NCBI GenBank assembly: GCA_949502235.1
Contig: CATBDC010000005.1
Location: 1-64,000 of the forward strand
From: an uncultured Lachnospiraceae bacterium
GTDB taxonomy: Bacteria > Bacillota > Clostridia > Lachnospirales > Lachnospiraceae
DNA: 64,000 nt
Reading direction: 5' to 3'
Under the pieces are notes generated by a model, which saw nothing but the letters and a program-made list of their open reading frames with translations, did no database searches and was not told where the DNA came from. Positions 46,972-56,628 of this stretch are shown piece after piece. The position numbers and the translations under genes are program-made. Every line of letters begins with the position of its first letter. The first letter of the stretch is position 1.

Positions 46972-48186
46972 ATGTTTAAAGTAAATGAGGATTATTTAAA
47001 ATTACCGGGAAGCTATCTGTTTTCTACGATTGGGAAAAAAGTTGCGGCTTTTCAGGCGGCGAATCCGGAAAAGAGTATTATACGGCTTGGAATCGGCGAT
47101 GTGACGCAGCCTCTGGCTCCGGCAATCATTAAGAGCCTGCACGGCGCGGTGGAGGAAATGGCCCATGCGGAAACCTTCCGCGGATATGCGCCGGATTTGG
47201 GCTATGAATTTTTAAGAAGCGCCATGGCAAAAAATGATTATCAGGATAAAGGCTGCGATATCCGGGCAGACGAGATTTTCATCTCCGATGGGGCTAAGGG
47301 AGATTCCGGAAATATTCAGGAAATCTTTGCAAGGGACAATAAAATCGCGGTCTGTGATCCGGTCTATCCGGTTTATGTAGATACAAATGTCATGGCAGGC
47401 CGTACGGGAGTCTATGACGTAGATACAGAAACCTGGAGTGACGTTATCTATATGCCCTGCACAAAGGAGACGGATTTTGCGCCGGAGCTTCCAAAAAGGA
47501 CGCCGGACATTATTTACCTGTGTTTCCCCAATAATCCCACAGGCTCTGCGATTACAAAGGCACAGCTTCAGGAATGGGTAGATTACGCCAATAAAAACGG
47601 AGCGGTCATTATCTATGACGCCGCTTATGAGGCATATATTTCTGAAGAGGATATTCCCCATACTATTTATGAATGTGAGGGGGCAAGAACATGCGCTGTC
47701 GAGCTTCGGAGCTTTTCGAAAAATGCCGGGTTTACCGGGGTGCGCCTTGGAGCTGCAGTGATTCCAAAGGATATAAAGGCAGGAGACGTGACACTTCATT
47801 CACTGTGGGCGAGGCGCCATGGAACCAAGTATAACGGAGCGCCTTATATTGTGCAGCGGGCGGGCCAGGCAGTTTATTCCGAGGCGGGAAAGAAGCAGCT
47901 AAAGGAGCAGATTGCCTATTATATGAGAAATGCCAAGGTTATCTATGAGGGATTAAAGGATGCGGGATACAATGTATCCGGAGGCGTCAACGCGCCGTAT
48001 ATCTGGCTGGAGACGCCGAAGGGGATGACCTCCTGGGAGTTCTTTGACTATCTGCTTGAGAAAGCAAATGTTGTGGGAACGCCCGGCTCTGGGTTCGGGC
48101 CGAACGGAGAGGGATACTTCCGGCTGACGGCGTTCGGCTCCTATGAAAATACGGCGGCGGCTATCGAGAGGATCAAAAGGATATAG
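46972..48186 (+). CDS. dapL: LL-diaminopimelate aminotransferase
   Basis: RLGIGDVTQPLAPAII, SDGAKGDSGNIQEIF, LCFPNNPTGSA, SFSKNAGFTGVRLG. Confidence 0.95.
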   Translation: MFKVNEDYLKLPGSYLFSTIGKKVAAFQAANPEKSIIRLGIGDVTQPLAPAIIKSLHGAVEEMAHAETFRGYAPDLGYEFLRSAMAKNDYQDKGCDIRADEIFISDGAKGDSGNIQEIFARDNKIAVCDPVYPVYVDTNVMAGRTGVYDVDTETWSDVIYMPCTKETDFAPELPKRTPDIIYLCFPNNPTGSAITKAQLQEWVDYANKNGAVIIYDAAYEAYISEEDIPHTIYECEGARTCAVELRSFSKNAGFTGVRLGAAVIPKDIKAGDVTLHSLWARRHGTKYNGAPYIVQRAGQAVYSEAGKKQLKEQIAYYMRNAKVIYEGLKDAGYNVSGGVNAPYIWLETPKGMTSWEFFDYLLEKANVVGTPGSGFGPNGEGYFRLTAFGSYENTAAAIERIKRI

Positions 48187-48187
48187 C

Positions 48188-48321
48188 GCTTACTGTTCAC
48201 TCCGTTCACAGTAACCTTCGCAAATCCATTTAAAATTCGCTTCGCGAATGGGATTTGCTCACACCTGAATCACTTTCTTACGTACTTTGCAGTGAATGCA
48301 AAGTACTGTGTGAACAGTAAC
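48188..48321 (-). repeat. Composite structured repeat, copy 2
   Basis: Same organisation as 6278-6408, but variable stem is GTACTTTGCA/TGCAAAGTAC. Confidence 0.92.
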
Positions 48322-48322
48322 C

Positions 48323-49456
48323 TCAAATCTCATCATTTAAAAACGCATGTATATAGGTCAGGGCTGCGCCAATGGAGATATTATGCCGGGGCATTTTGCT
48401 TAGCATAAGGAAATCTGGTGCCTCGGTAAAAGGCGTCAGCTCTGCGATTTTTTCATAAAGGAATGAAAGATCCTCTTCACACAGATAGGGAGCCAGGTGT
48501 CCTCCCAGTATAAAATCTGTGTCATAAATCAGATGGAGAAGATTAATTGCCCTGGCCAGATTTGTAAGAAAAACCTTCCAGCGCTCTGAAAAAGAAGGCT
48601 CGTTTTTACGGACTTTTTCAAAAAAGCTGTCCAGGCTTTCCCCCTCCTTAAGGAGCACATGCAAAGAGCAGAGGGTTTCCAGGCAGCCATGTCTGCCGCA
48701 GTAGCAGAGTGCCCCCCCTCTTGGTTCTACTTGGATATGTTCTATGGTAGAGCTATGGCCGTGCTTTCCCACCAGAATCCTTCCTTTGGAGATGATGGCT
48801 GCTCCCAGATGCTTGCTTAAAGAGATATAAAAGGCATCCGTAAGTCCCGGCGACACCCATATTTCAGAAAAAGCCGCACAGTACGCATCGTGGATGAAGG
48901 TACAGGGATAGGGAAGATAGCGGGTAAATTCTTCGATAGAAAGCCCTGTGCAGTCTAAAATCCTGCCGTACAGCATGCTTCTGGCATCCGGTGAGACAAG
49001 GCCCTGCATGGCAAACCCAAGACCAAGGAGCTGTTCATCAGTGATACCAAGAGTACTTTTAAATTCAAGTATTTTGTCACAGACGGTTTTAAAATAAGAT
49101 TCTTTATATTCATAGATGATATCGCATATCGTGCGTCCCAGGCTTTTGCCATACAGATCTACCGCAACTATTTTTGCTTCTTTTTTTACAATCTCCACAC
49201 CGATACTGACACGATAATCAGCAACAATAGAATAAGCAGAGGCTTTTCTTCCCACAAATTCTGTATTGATAAGCCCGCTTTTTGCAATTAGGCCCTCCTT
49301 TTCCATGGATGCCAGGTTGGTTGTGACAGTCGGCCGGCTTAGACGCAGATCGTAGGAAATATCCTGTTGGGAGACACTTTTATTTTTATAAATATAATGA
49401 TATATCAGACTGCGGTTATTTTGCTTAATCTGATTAGGTGTTATACTCTTTTCCAT
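48323..49456 (-). CDS. ROK-family transcriptional regulator
   Basis: N-terminal wHTH (QQDISYDLRLSRPTVTTNLASMEKEGLI) plus ROK domain (CYCGRHGCLETLCS). Confidence 0.92.
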   Translation of the reverse strand: MEKSITPNQIKQNNRSLIYHYIYKNKSVSQQDISYDLRLSRPTVTTNLASMEKEGLIAKSGLINTEFVGRKASAYSIVADYRVSIGVEIVKKEAKIVAVDLYGKSLGRTICDIIYEYKESYFKTVCDKILEFKSTLGITDEQLLGLGFAMQGLVSPDARSMLYGRILDCTGLSIEEFTRYLPYPCTFIHDAYCAAFSEIWVSPGLTDAFYISLSKHLGAAIISKGRILVGKHGHSSTIEHIQVEPRGGALCYCGRHGCLETLCSLHVLLKEGESLDSFFEKVRKNEPSFSERWKVFLTNLARAINLLHLIYDTDFILGGHLAPYLCEEDLSFLYEKIAELTPFTEAPDFLMLSKMPRHNISIGAALTYIHAFLNDEI

Positions 49457-49472
49457 ACATGTATTCCTTAAT

Positions 49473-49493
49473 TGGTAAAATGGTTTATCAAAA
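49473..49493. promoter_or_regulatory. ROK operator candidate site 1
   Basis: TGGTAAAATGGTTTATCAAAA 5' of the ROK gene. Confidence 0.6.
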
Positions 49494-49636
49494 TAGTATT
49501 ATAACATGAATGTTGTAAAAACAAAAGAAGAATGATACAATAAACCAAAAAAATTAAGAGGTAAAAGAGAGGAAGTGTTTTGATGAAAACAAAAGCGTTT
49601 AAGGCCGGTAGAACTGCTCCTTTCTTCCTGTCCCCG

Positions 49637-49673
49637 ACAAAAAACCAGCTGTATTTATCAGCTGGTTTTTTGT
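49637..49673. terminator. Strong terminator hairpin
   Basis: ACAAAAAACCAGCTG-tatttat-CAGCTGGTTTTTTGT, 15-bp perfect stem. Confidence 0.85.
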
Positions 49674-49869
49674 GTGTTTTATACAAAAGTGAGCCGGGAA
49701 TTTTGATAATACTGACGAATAGAAGACTCCAGGACAAATGTACATTGACAAAATATAGAAATTGATATATGATAAGAAACATAATAAAAGTATTTAATTA
49801 AGTGTTAAAAAAAGAAATAATGTGCACTTTGTATAAATTTAGATAAAAAAACTTGTGAATTATTACATG

Positions 49870-49898
49870 TTGACTTATTTTCTCAAATATAATATTAT
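49870..49898 (+). promoter_or_regulatory. Promoter of the SDR/kinase/ABC operon
   Basis: TTGACT-N17-TATTAT. Confidence 0.6.
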
Positions 49899-49908
49899 GC
49901 AATTACAA

Positions 49909-49929
49909 TTTGATAAATCATTTTACAAA
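49909..49929. promoter_or_regulatory. ROK operator candidate site 2
   Basis: TTTGATAAATCATTTTACAAA; reverse complement matches site 1. Confidence 0.6.
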
Positions 49930-49955
49930 ATAAAATTTATAAAAAGGAGAGCATT

Positions 49956-50732
49956 ATGGGAATTATTGAAAAAATGAAATTGGACGGGAAAAAAGGTTTT
50001 GTAACAGGAGCTGCAAGAGGAATCGGTAAAAGTACGGCTACCGCATTTGCTGAAGCAGGAGCGGATGTGGCGATTGTGGATCTGGACTTCGAGGAGGCAA
50101 AAAAGACTGCCGCAGAGCTGGCAGAAAAAACAGGCAGAAAGGTCATTGCCATTAAGACAGACTGCACGGATCCAGAGCAGGTAGATGCTATGGTTATTCA
50201 GGTAGTCAGCGAGCTCGGGGGACTTAATTTTTGCCACAATAATGCAGGAATCTGCATCAACGCTCCGGCAGAGGAGATGACCTATGCACAGTGGAGCAAG
50301 GTAATTAATATCAATCTGAATGGAATCTTCCTGACTGACATTGCGGCAGGAAAGTACATGCTGGAGCATGGCGGCGGTTCTATCATTAATACAGCTTCCA
50401 TGTCAGCACATATTGTCAACGTACCGCAGCCGCAGTGCGCTTACAACGCTTCGAAAGCAGGCGTTATCCAGCTGACAAAATCCCTTGCCATTGAGTGGGC
50501 AAAAAGAGGGGTGCGCGTGAACAGCATAAGCCCGGGATATATCGGAACAGAGCTGACTCTCAACTCTCCCACACTCATACCTCTCATTGAAAAATGGAAT
50601 GAGATGGCTCCTCTCGGGAGAATGGGAAAGCCAGAGGAACTGGAGGCAATCTGCGTATACCTGGCAGGAGACACGAGTTCATTCACAACAGGAGCTGATT
50701 TCATCATAGACGGAGCATTTACCTGCTTCTAA
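49956..50732 (+). CDS. SDR-family oxidoreductase
   Basis: GFVTGAARGIGKSTA, NNAG, YNASKAGV, SPGYIGTEL. Confidence 0.93.
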   Translation: MGIIEKMKLDGKKGFVTGAARGIGKSTATAFAEAGADVAIVDLDFEEAKKTAAELAEKTGRKVIAIKTDCTDPEQVDAMVIQVVSELGGLNFCHNNAGICINAPAEEMTYAQWSKVININLNGIFLTDIAAGKYMLEHGGGSIINTASMSAHIVNVPQPQCAYNASKAGVIQLTKSLAIEWAKRGVRVNSISPGYIGTELTLNSPTLIPLIEKWNEMAPLGRMGKPEELEAICVYLAGDTSSFTTGADFIIDGAFTCF

Positions 50733-50809
50733 GGAAAGATACACAGTCGAAATGCGCAGAAGGTTACTACAAATTTGAAGTAAACAACAGGCCGGAAAGT
50801 GAGGAAAAC

Positions 50810-52405
50810 ATGGAGAAAAGAGAAGCAATCATAAGCGGTAAGACGGCTCTTGGAATCGAGCTGGGCTCCACCAGAATCAAAGCGGTACTCATTGATTTCA
50901 GGGGGCAGGTTCTTGCAGTAGGGATTCATGACTGGGAGAATTCTTTCATTGATAATATCTGGACCTACAGTCTGGAAGATATACATACAGGGGTGAAGAG
51001 CTGCTACAGTTCTTTGAGAAATGCCGTAAAGGAGAAATATGGCGTTGTCCTGGAAACCGTGGGAGCCATGGGCGTAAGCGCCATGATGCATGGTTATATG
51101 GCGTTGGATAAGGACGGAAACCAGATTGCACCGTTCCAGACATGGAGAAATACAAATACCCAGCAGGCGGCGGATGAGCTGACGGAGCTGTTTGATTTTA
51201 ACATACCGCTCCGCTGGAGCGTGGCTCATCTGTATCAGAGGATTCTGGATAAAGAGGAGCATGTAAAGGATCTGGATTATGTAGGTACCTTAAGCGCTTA
51301 TATCCACTGGAAGCTGACAGGAGAGAAGGTAATCGGTGTCGGCGATGCGTCAGGAATGTTTCCAATTGATTCCGATATTTGCGGCTATGATGCATCCATG
51401 GTTGATAAATTTGATAAACTCATAGAGCCCTACGGGTATTCATGGAAGATAAGGGATATCTTCCCGAAGGTTCTTGCAGCCGGAGAAAATGCCGGTGTGC
51501 TGACAGAGGAGGGAGCCGCGTTTCTGGGCGCATCAGGCAGCCTGAAAGCAGGAATTCCTCTCTGTCCGCCGGAAGGAGATGCAGGCACCGGCATGACGGC
51601 AACTAATTCAGTTGCTCCCCGTACGGGAAATGTTTCCGCAGGTACGAGTACATTTGCCATGATTGTACTGGAGAAACAGCTCAGTAAAGTGTACCGGGAA
51701 ATCGATATGGTTACGACTCCAACCGGATTTCCATGTGCCATGTCCCATGCAAATAACGGAACCTCAGATTTAAATGCATGGGTAGGCATATTTGGAGAAT
51801 TTGCGGGGCTGATGGGAATAAAGGCAGATACAGGGGAGCTGTTTGGGAAGCTTTATACCGAGTCTCTAAAGGGAGATGCGGACTGTGGAGGCCTTCTGGC
51901 CTACGGCTATTATTCCGGGGAAAATATTACCATGCTGAATGAAGGGCGGCTTGCATTTTTACGTACTGCCGAGAGCAGATTTAACCTTGCAAACTTCATG
52001 AGGGTCCACCTGTATACGTCCCTTGGCGCAGTGAAGCTGGGGCTGGATATTCTGATGGAGGATGAGAAGGTCAAGGTGGAGCGTATCATGGGCCACGGCG
52101 GGTTTTTCAAGACAAAAGGAGTAGGGCAGAGATACCTGGCGGCGGCAGTTAACGCTCCGGTTACTGTGATGGATACGGCAAGCGAAGGCGGTGCATGGGG
52201 AATTGCGCTGCTGGCAGCATATCTGGCAGATAAAAGACCAGGGGAAAGACTGGAGGATTATCTCAACAACAGGATTTTTAAGGAACTGTCCGGAGAAACG
52301 ATAATGCCTGACGAAAAAGACACAGAAGGTTTTGGGCTCTTTATGGAACGTTATAAAGCAGGACTTGAAATTGAAAAATCTGCAATTGATGTTATGGGCT
52401 GGTAG
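50810..52405 (+). CDS. FGGY-family carbohydrate kinase
   Basis: GIELGSTRIKAVLIDFRGQVLA, GVSAMMHGYMALDKDGN, GGFFKTKGVGQ. Confidence 0.9.
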   Translation: MEKREAIISGKTALGIELGSTRIKAVLIDFRGQVLAVGIHDWENSFIDNIWTYSLEDIHTGVKSCYSSLRNAVKEKYGVVLETVGAMGVSAMMHGYMALDKDGNQIAPFQTWRNTNTQQAADELTELFDFNIPLRWSVAHLYQRILDKEEHVKDLDYVGTLSAYIHWKLTGEKVIGVGDASGMFPIDSDICGYDASMVDKFDKLIEPYGYSWKIRDIFPKVLAAGENAGVLTEEGAAFLGASGSLKAGIPLCPPEGDAGTGMTATNSVAPRTGNVSAGTSTFAMIVLEKQLSKVYREIDMVTTPTGFPCAMSHANNGTSDLNAWVGIFGEFAGLMGIKADTGELFGKLYTESLKGDADCGGLLAYGYYSGENITMLNEGRLAFLRTAESRFNLANFMRVHLYTSLGAVKLGLDILMEDEKVKVERIMGHGGFFKTKGVGQRYLAAAVNAPVTVMDTASEGGAWGIALLAAYLADKRPGERLEDYLNNRIFKELSGETIMPDEKDTEGFGLFMERYKAGLEIEKSAIDVMGW

Positions 52406-52410
52406 ATGCT

Positions 52411-53055
52411 ATGAAGTGTAAGGGCGCTATTTTTGATATGGACGGGGTACTTTTTGATACGGAGAAGCTCTATCAGGATATATGGCAGGAGATAGCAAAA
52501 GAACATAAGGTAGAGCTGGACAGCGGATTTGTAAAAGAAATATCCGGAACCAGCGGGAGAAAGATGCTTCAGGTGATCGAAAGGTACTACCAGGTCTCTG
52601 ACGGGAACCCTATTGTAGATGCATGTATGAGCCGGATGAGAAATAAACTCTCCGAGAGTGTTCCGGTTAAAGAGGGCGTGTTTGATATCCTGCGGTTTTT
52701 AAAGGAAAAGGGCGTTCGGACGGCGGTTGCCAGCAGTACTGACCGTCAGCGGATAGAACAAAACCTGCGGATGTCAGGAATCCGGGATTATTTTATGGAA
52801 ATTGTCAGCGGGCAGGAGGTTAAAAACGGAAAGCCGGCGCCGGATATTTATCTGTGTGCGGCCGAAAGGATTGGCTGCCGCGCGGAAGAATGCTTTGCAT
52901 TTGAAGACAGTGAAAATGGGGTGCGTTCAGCGTATGCCGCGGGGTGTGTCACGATCATGATACCGGATCTGATAGAACCGGAGGACGGGATCCGTTGTTT
53001 CAGGATATGTGGGAATTTAAAGGAAGTACAAAAAGAAATAAAAAATATGGTATAA
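52411..53055 (+). CDS. HAD-superfamily phosphatase (beta-phosphoglucomutase-like)
   Basis: GAIFDMDGVLFDTEKLY, VASSTDRQRIEQNL, FEDSENGVRSAYAAG. Confidence 0.93.
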   Translation: MKCKGAIFDMDGVLFDTEKLYQDIWQEIAKEHKVELDSGFVKEISGTSGRKMLQVIERYYQVSDGNPIVDACMSRMRNKLSESVPVKEGVFDILRFLKEKGVRTAVASSTDRQRIEQNLRMSGIRDYFMEIVSGQEVKNGKPAPDIYLCAAERIGCRAEECFAFEDSENGVRSAYAAGCVTIMIPDLIEPEDGIRCFRICGNLKEVQKEIKNMV

Positions 53056-53070
53056 AAGGAGGAAAATCTA

Positions 53071-54057
53071 ATGAAGAAAAGGATGTTAGCAGTGATTTTA
53101 AGTATTATGATGGTCGCTGCTATGCTGGCCGGGTGTAATGCCGGCAGCCGCTCTGGAGGGGAGGATTCCCACAAGGTGGGGATCACGATTCAAAATTTGT
53201 CCAACGCCTACTGGGCAGGAGTTATGGGCAAGCTTGGCGGGCTGCTTGATGAGAAGGGCTGGGATTACACCATTGTTGACTGCAAGGATAATTCCGGTAC
53301 CCAGATAAGCCAGATTGAAAATTTTATGATATCAGGGTGTGACCTGATCATGGTCCATGCTTCTGATGCAGTAGCCGTTGAGGGGGTCTGTAAGGAAGCC
53401 ATGGAGAGGGGAATTAAGGTTATGTGCTGGGATGACCCTATGGAGAATACTACAGCCAACTGGGTTCTGGACAACAAGGTGCTGGGAGAAGAAATCGGAA
53501 AAACGGCGGCAGAATTTATCAATGAGCACTTTACCCCGGAGAATAAGGCCCAGGTTACGGTCATCGGATATCCTTCCACAAAGGTGTTAAAGGACAGGGC
53601 GGACGGTATAAAAGAAGGCCTTGAGGCAAACTGCGAGGACAATTATGAGATCATTGCAGAGGTGGATGGACTGGAGGCTCCGGAGGCGCAGACGAATGTA
53701 GAATCTGTCATGTCGGCACACCCGGATGCGAACGTGTTCGTAGGGGTCTGCGCAGGTGCTATGATCGGCTCTAATGAGGCGCTTCTGGCGGAATTCGGAA
53801 GAGGAAATATCCCGGATTACTATGGCATTATTACTACTGACGTGACACAGCAGCAGTTAGACTCCCTGAAGGCTGACGGCGAGGCAGTCCGGGCGATTGT
53901 AGGATTTGAGGGTTCCAACCTGGATACGGCAAAGGCCTGTGTCGAAATGTTCGAACGGATCCTGTCAGGGGAGGATTTTAAGTCAGACAGGAATGTCATA
54001 CGTGAGATTGGACCGATTACCCGTGACAATATAGATGAAATTTTAGAAGGGATGTAA
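53071..54057 (+). CDS. Sugar ABC transporter substrate-binding lipoprotein (RbsB-like)
   Basis: Lipobox AMLAGC; VGITIQNLSNAYWAGVM. Confidence 0.92.
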   Translation: MKKRMLAVILSIMMVAAMLAGCNAGSRSGGEDSHKVGITIQNLSNAYWAGVMGKLGGLLDEKGWDYTIVDCKDNSGTQISQIENFMISGCDLIMVHASDAVAVEGVCKEAMERGIKVMCWDDPMENTTANWVLDNKVLGEEIGKTAAEFINEHFTPENKAQVTVIGYPSTKVLKDRADGIKEGLEANCEDNYEIIAEVDGLEAPEAQTNVESVMSAHPDANVFVGVCAGAMIGSNEALLAEFGRGNIPDYYGIITTDVTQQQLDSLKADGEAVRAIVGFEGSNLDTAKACVEMFERILSGEDFKSDRNVIREIGPITRDNIDEILEGM

Positions 54058-54065
54058 GAGCCGGT

Positions 54066-55568
54066 ATGAGTGAAGAATATGTATTACAGTTACAGCATAT
54101 AAGAAAAGAATACCCAGGTGTTGTTGCGCTTAAGGATGTAACGCTGGAATTAAAGGCAGGCGAGATCCTTGCGCTCATCGGAGAGAACGGGGCGGGGAAA
54201 TCTACATTGATTAAGTGCTGTTCCGGAGCAGTAATCCCGACCTCTGGAAAGATTATTGTAAATGGCAAAGAATTTGACAGCATGACGCCCCAGCTTGCGT
54301 CAGAGAATGGGATCGCGATTATTTATCAGGAATTTAATAATGTAAAGGAATTATCAGCGGCAGAGAACCTGTTCCTGGGACACCCAATCAGGAAAGGTAT
54401 CCTGATTGATAAAAAGGCCATGGAAGAGGAAGCAGCAAAGGCCTTTGAGCAGTTACATATCAAGATTGATCCAAAAACCTTAATGAAGGATCTGACTGTA
54501 GGCTATCAGCAGATGGTAGAGATTGCAAAGGCAATCCAGCAAAACGCCAGAATATTAATTATGGATGAGCCTTCCGCGCCTCTGACCAGCGCGGAGGTAG
54601 AGAGCATGTTCGCAGTTGTAGAGCTTCTAAGGAAGCAGGGGGTTTCCATTATCTATATCTCTCACAGACTGGAGGAGATCTACAGGCTTTCAGACCGGAT
54701 CGTTGTTATCCGTGACGGAGAATATGTGACGACACTGATTACGAAGGACAGCCAGGTAGAGGAGCTGATTCAGCTGATGGTAGGGCGTGAGCTTACCGAG
54801 ACTTATCCGCCCAGAGGAAACTGCATTGATAAGAATGAGGTAATACTGGAGCTTAAAGGACTGACGGGAAATGGCGATAAGAATATAAACCTGAAGCTCC
54901 ATAAGGGAGAGATTCTGGGCCTTGGCGGACTTGTAGGCGCCGGGCGGACAGAGCTGGCGGAGATGATTTTCGGGGCTGTGCCAAAGAAGTCTGGCCAGAT
55001 GTTCTATAAGGGAAAGGAAATTAATCCCCAGAGTCCCAGGGAAGCCATTGATCTTGGCATTGCCCTGGTTCCGGAGGACAGGAAGCGCCATGGGGCTATG
55101 CTTGGCATATCTATTAAGAATAATATTAATATGCCGATTTATGAGAGGGATTCCCATTTCAGCGTGATAGATGAAAAGCTGGAGATGAGCACAGCAGAAA
55201 AATACCAGAAAAATATGGTCATCAAAACGCCGAGCCTTCACCAGCTGATTCGGAATCTAAGCGGCGGAAACCAGCAGAAGGTTATCCTCGGAAGGTGGAT
55301 GGCAGCCCAGTCGGAGCTTATCATCTTTGACGAGCCCACCAGGGGAATCGATATAGGCGCGAAGTATGAAATATATAAATTAATGAATGATCTGGTAGAA
55401 AAGGAAGGAAAGTCAATCCTTATGATTTCTTCAGAGATGGAAGAGCTGATGGGTATGTCTGACAGAATTCTTGTACTGGCAGAAGGCGAAATGACAGGGG
55501 AATTGTCAAAGGAAGAATTCAGCCAGGAAACCATTATGACATATGCATCCGCAGCGGCGAAAGAGTAG
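54066..55568 (+). CDS. Sugar ABC transporter ATP-binding protein (RbsA/MglA-like)
   Basis: Tandem ABC domains; IGENGAGKSTLIK, LSGGNQQKVILGRWM, FDEPTRGIDIGAK. Confidence 0.95.
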   Translation: MSEEYVLQLQHIRKEYPGVVALKDVTLELKAGEILALIGENGAGKSTLIKCCSGAVIPTSGKIIVNGKEFDSMTPQLASENGIAIIYQEFNNVKELSAAENLFLGHPIRKGILIDKKAMEEEAAKAFEQLHIKIDPKTLMKDLTVGYQQMVEIAKAIQQNARILIMDEPSAPLTSAEVESMFAVVELLRKQGVSIIYISHRLEEIYRLSDRIVVIRDGEYVTTLITKDSQVEELIQLMVGRELTETYPPRGNCIDKNEVILELKGLTGNGDKNINLKLHKGEILGLGGLVGAGRTELAEMIFGAVPKKSGQMFYKGKEINPQSPREAIDLGIALVPEDRKRHGAMLGISIKNNINMPIYERDSHFSVIDEKLEMSTAEKYQKNMVIKTPSLHQLIRNLSGGNQQKVILGRWMAAQSELIIFDEPTRGIDIGAKYEIYKLMNDLVEKEGKSILMISSEMEELMGMSDRILVLAEGEMTGELSKEEFSQETIMTYASAAAKE

Positions 55569-55581
55569 GAGGAGTGGAAAG

Positions 55582-56532
55582 ATGAAAGAAAATAAAGTTA
55601 TAAATTTTATTAAAGGCCAGGCAATCTGGGTTGTAGTTATCGTTCTTGTTTTAGCATTTACAATTGCAAATCCAAGATTTATTTATCCTGCCAACCTGTT
55701 AATTATGTTAAGACAGGTAGCTGTATGGGGGATTGCGTCCGTTGGTATGACATTTGTAATTCTGTTAGGCGACATTGACTTGTCTACGGGTTCAATTATA
55801 ACATTTGTAAATGTAATGTGTTCCTATTTGATGGTAAATATGGGAGTTCCTATGGGGCTTGCAATAATCATTGCCCTGGCAGCATCTACAGCCATTGGAC
55901 TTTTAAATGGCTTTATGGTATCCACAATCGGCATCCCGGCACTCATTGCTACCTTTGCCACACAGACTGCATTTTCAGGAATTGCCCTGATTCTTTGTAA
56001 CGGGCAGCCTATTAATGGATTTACAGAAACCTTTAAGGTATTCGGACAGGGCAAAATAGGACCTGTGCCTGTGCCGGTAATCATCATGGCTCTTTGCTTC
56101 GCATTGGGAGCGTTTATTCTGGATAAAACCTATTTTGGACGTTATTTCTATGCTGTAGGCGGCAACATTGAGGCGGCAAGGCTTTCCGGTATCCGTACTG
56201 GAAGGGTAAAATATCTGGTATTTGCGTTGTCCGGCTTCTTTGCGGGACTTGCAGGACTGGTGCTCCTGTCACGTACCAACTCTGGTATGGGCAATGCCGG
56301 ACTTGGATATGAGTTTAAGGTTATCACCTGCGTGGTTCTGGGCGGTGTATCCGTATCCGGCGGATACGGAAGAATCTCCGGAGTAGTGGCAGGAACATTT
56401 ATTATCGGTGCACTGCAGAATGGTATGGTACTCATGAACCTTAATACATGGATTCAGGATATTGTACTTGGAATCGTACTTGTGCTTGCCGTAGGCTTTG
56501 ACTGCTACCAGAAGAAAAAACGGGCAAACTAG
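55582..56532 (+). CDS. Sugar ABC transporter permease (RbsC-like)
   Basis: GMTFVILLGDIDLSTGSI, YAVGGNIEAARLSGI. Confidence 0.95.
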   Translation: MKENKVINFIKGQAIWVVVIVLVLAFTIANPRFIYPANLLIMLRQVAVWGIASVGMTFVILLGDIDLSTGSIITFVNVMCSYLMVNMGVPMGLAIIIALAASTAIGLLNGFMVSTIGIPALIATFATQTAFSGIALILCNGQPINGFTETFKVFGQGKIGPVPVPVIIMALCFALGAFILDKTYFGRYFYAVGGNIEAARLSGIRTGRVKYLVFALSGFFAGLAGLVLLSRTNSGMGNAGLGYEFKVITCVVLGGVSVSGGYGRISGVVAGTFIIGALQNGMVLMNLNTWIQDIVLGIVLVLAVGFDCYQKKKRAN

Positions 56533-56628
56533 TGCTTTGGCAGATAAAATATGATAGAATATTCTACAGCGTAAAAGTGCGGAATCGTTACATGTAAAAA
56601 GGGTAAATAAGAATTAGGAGACAAAATA

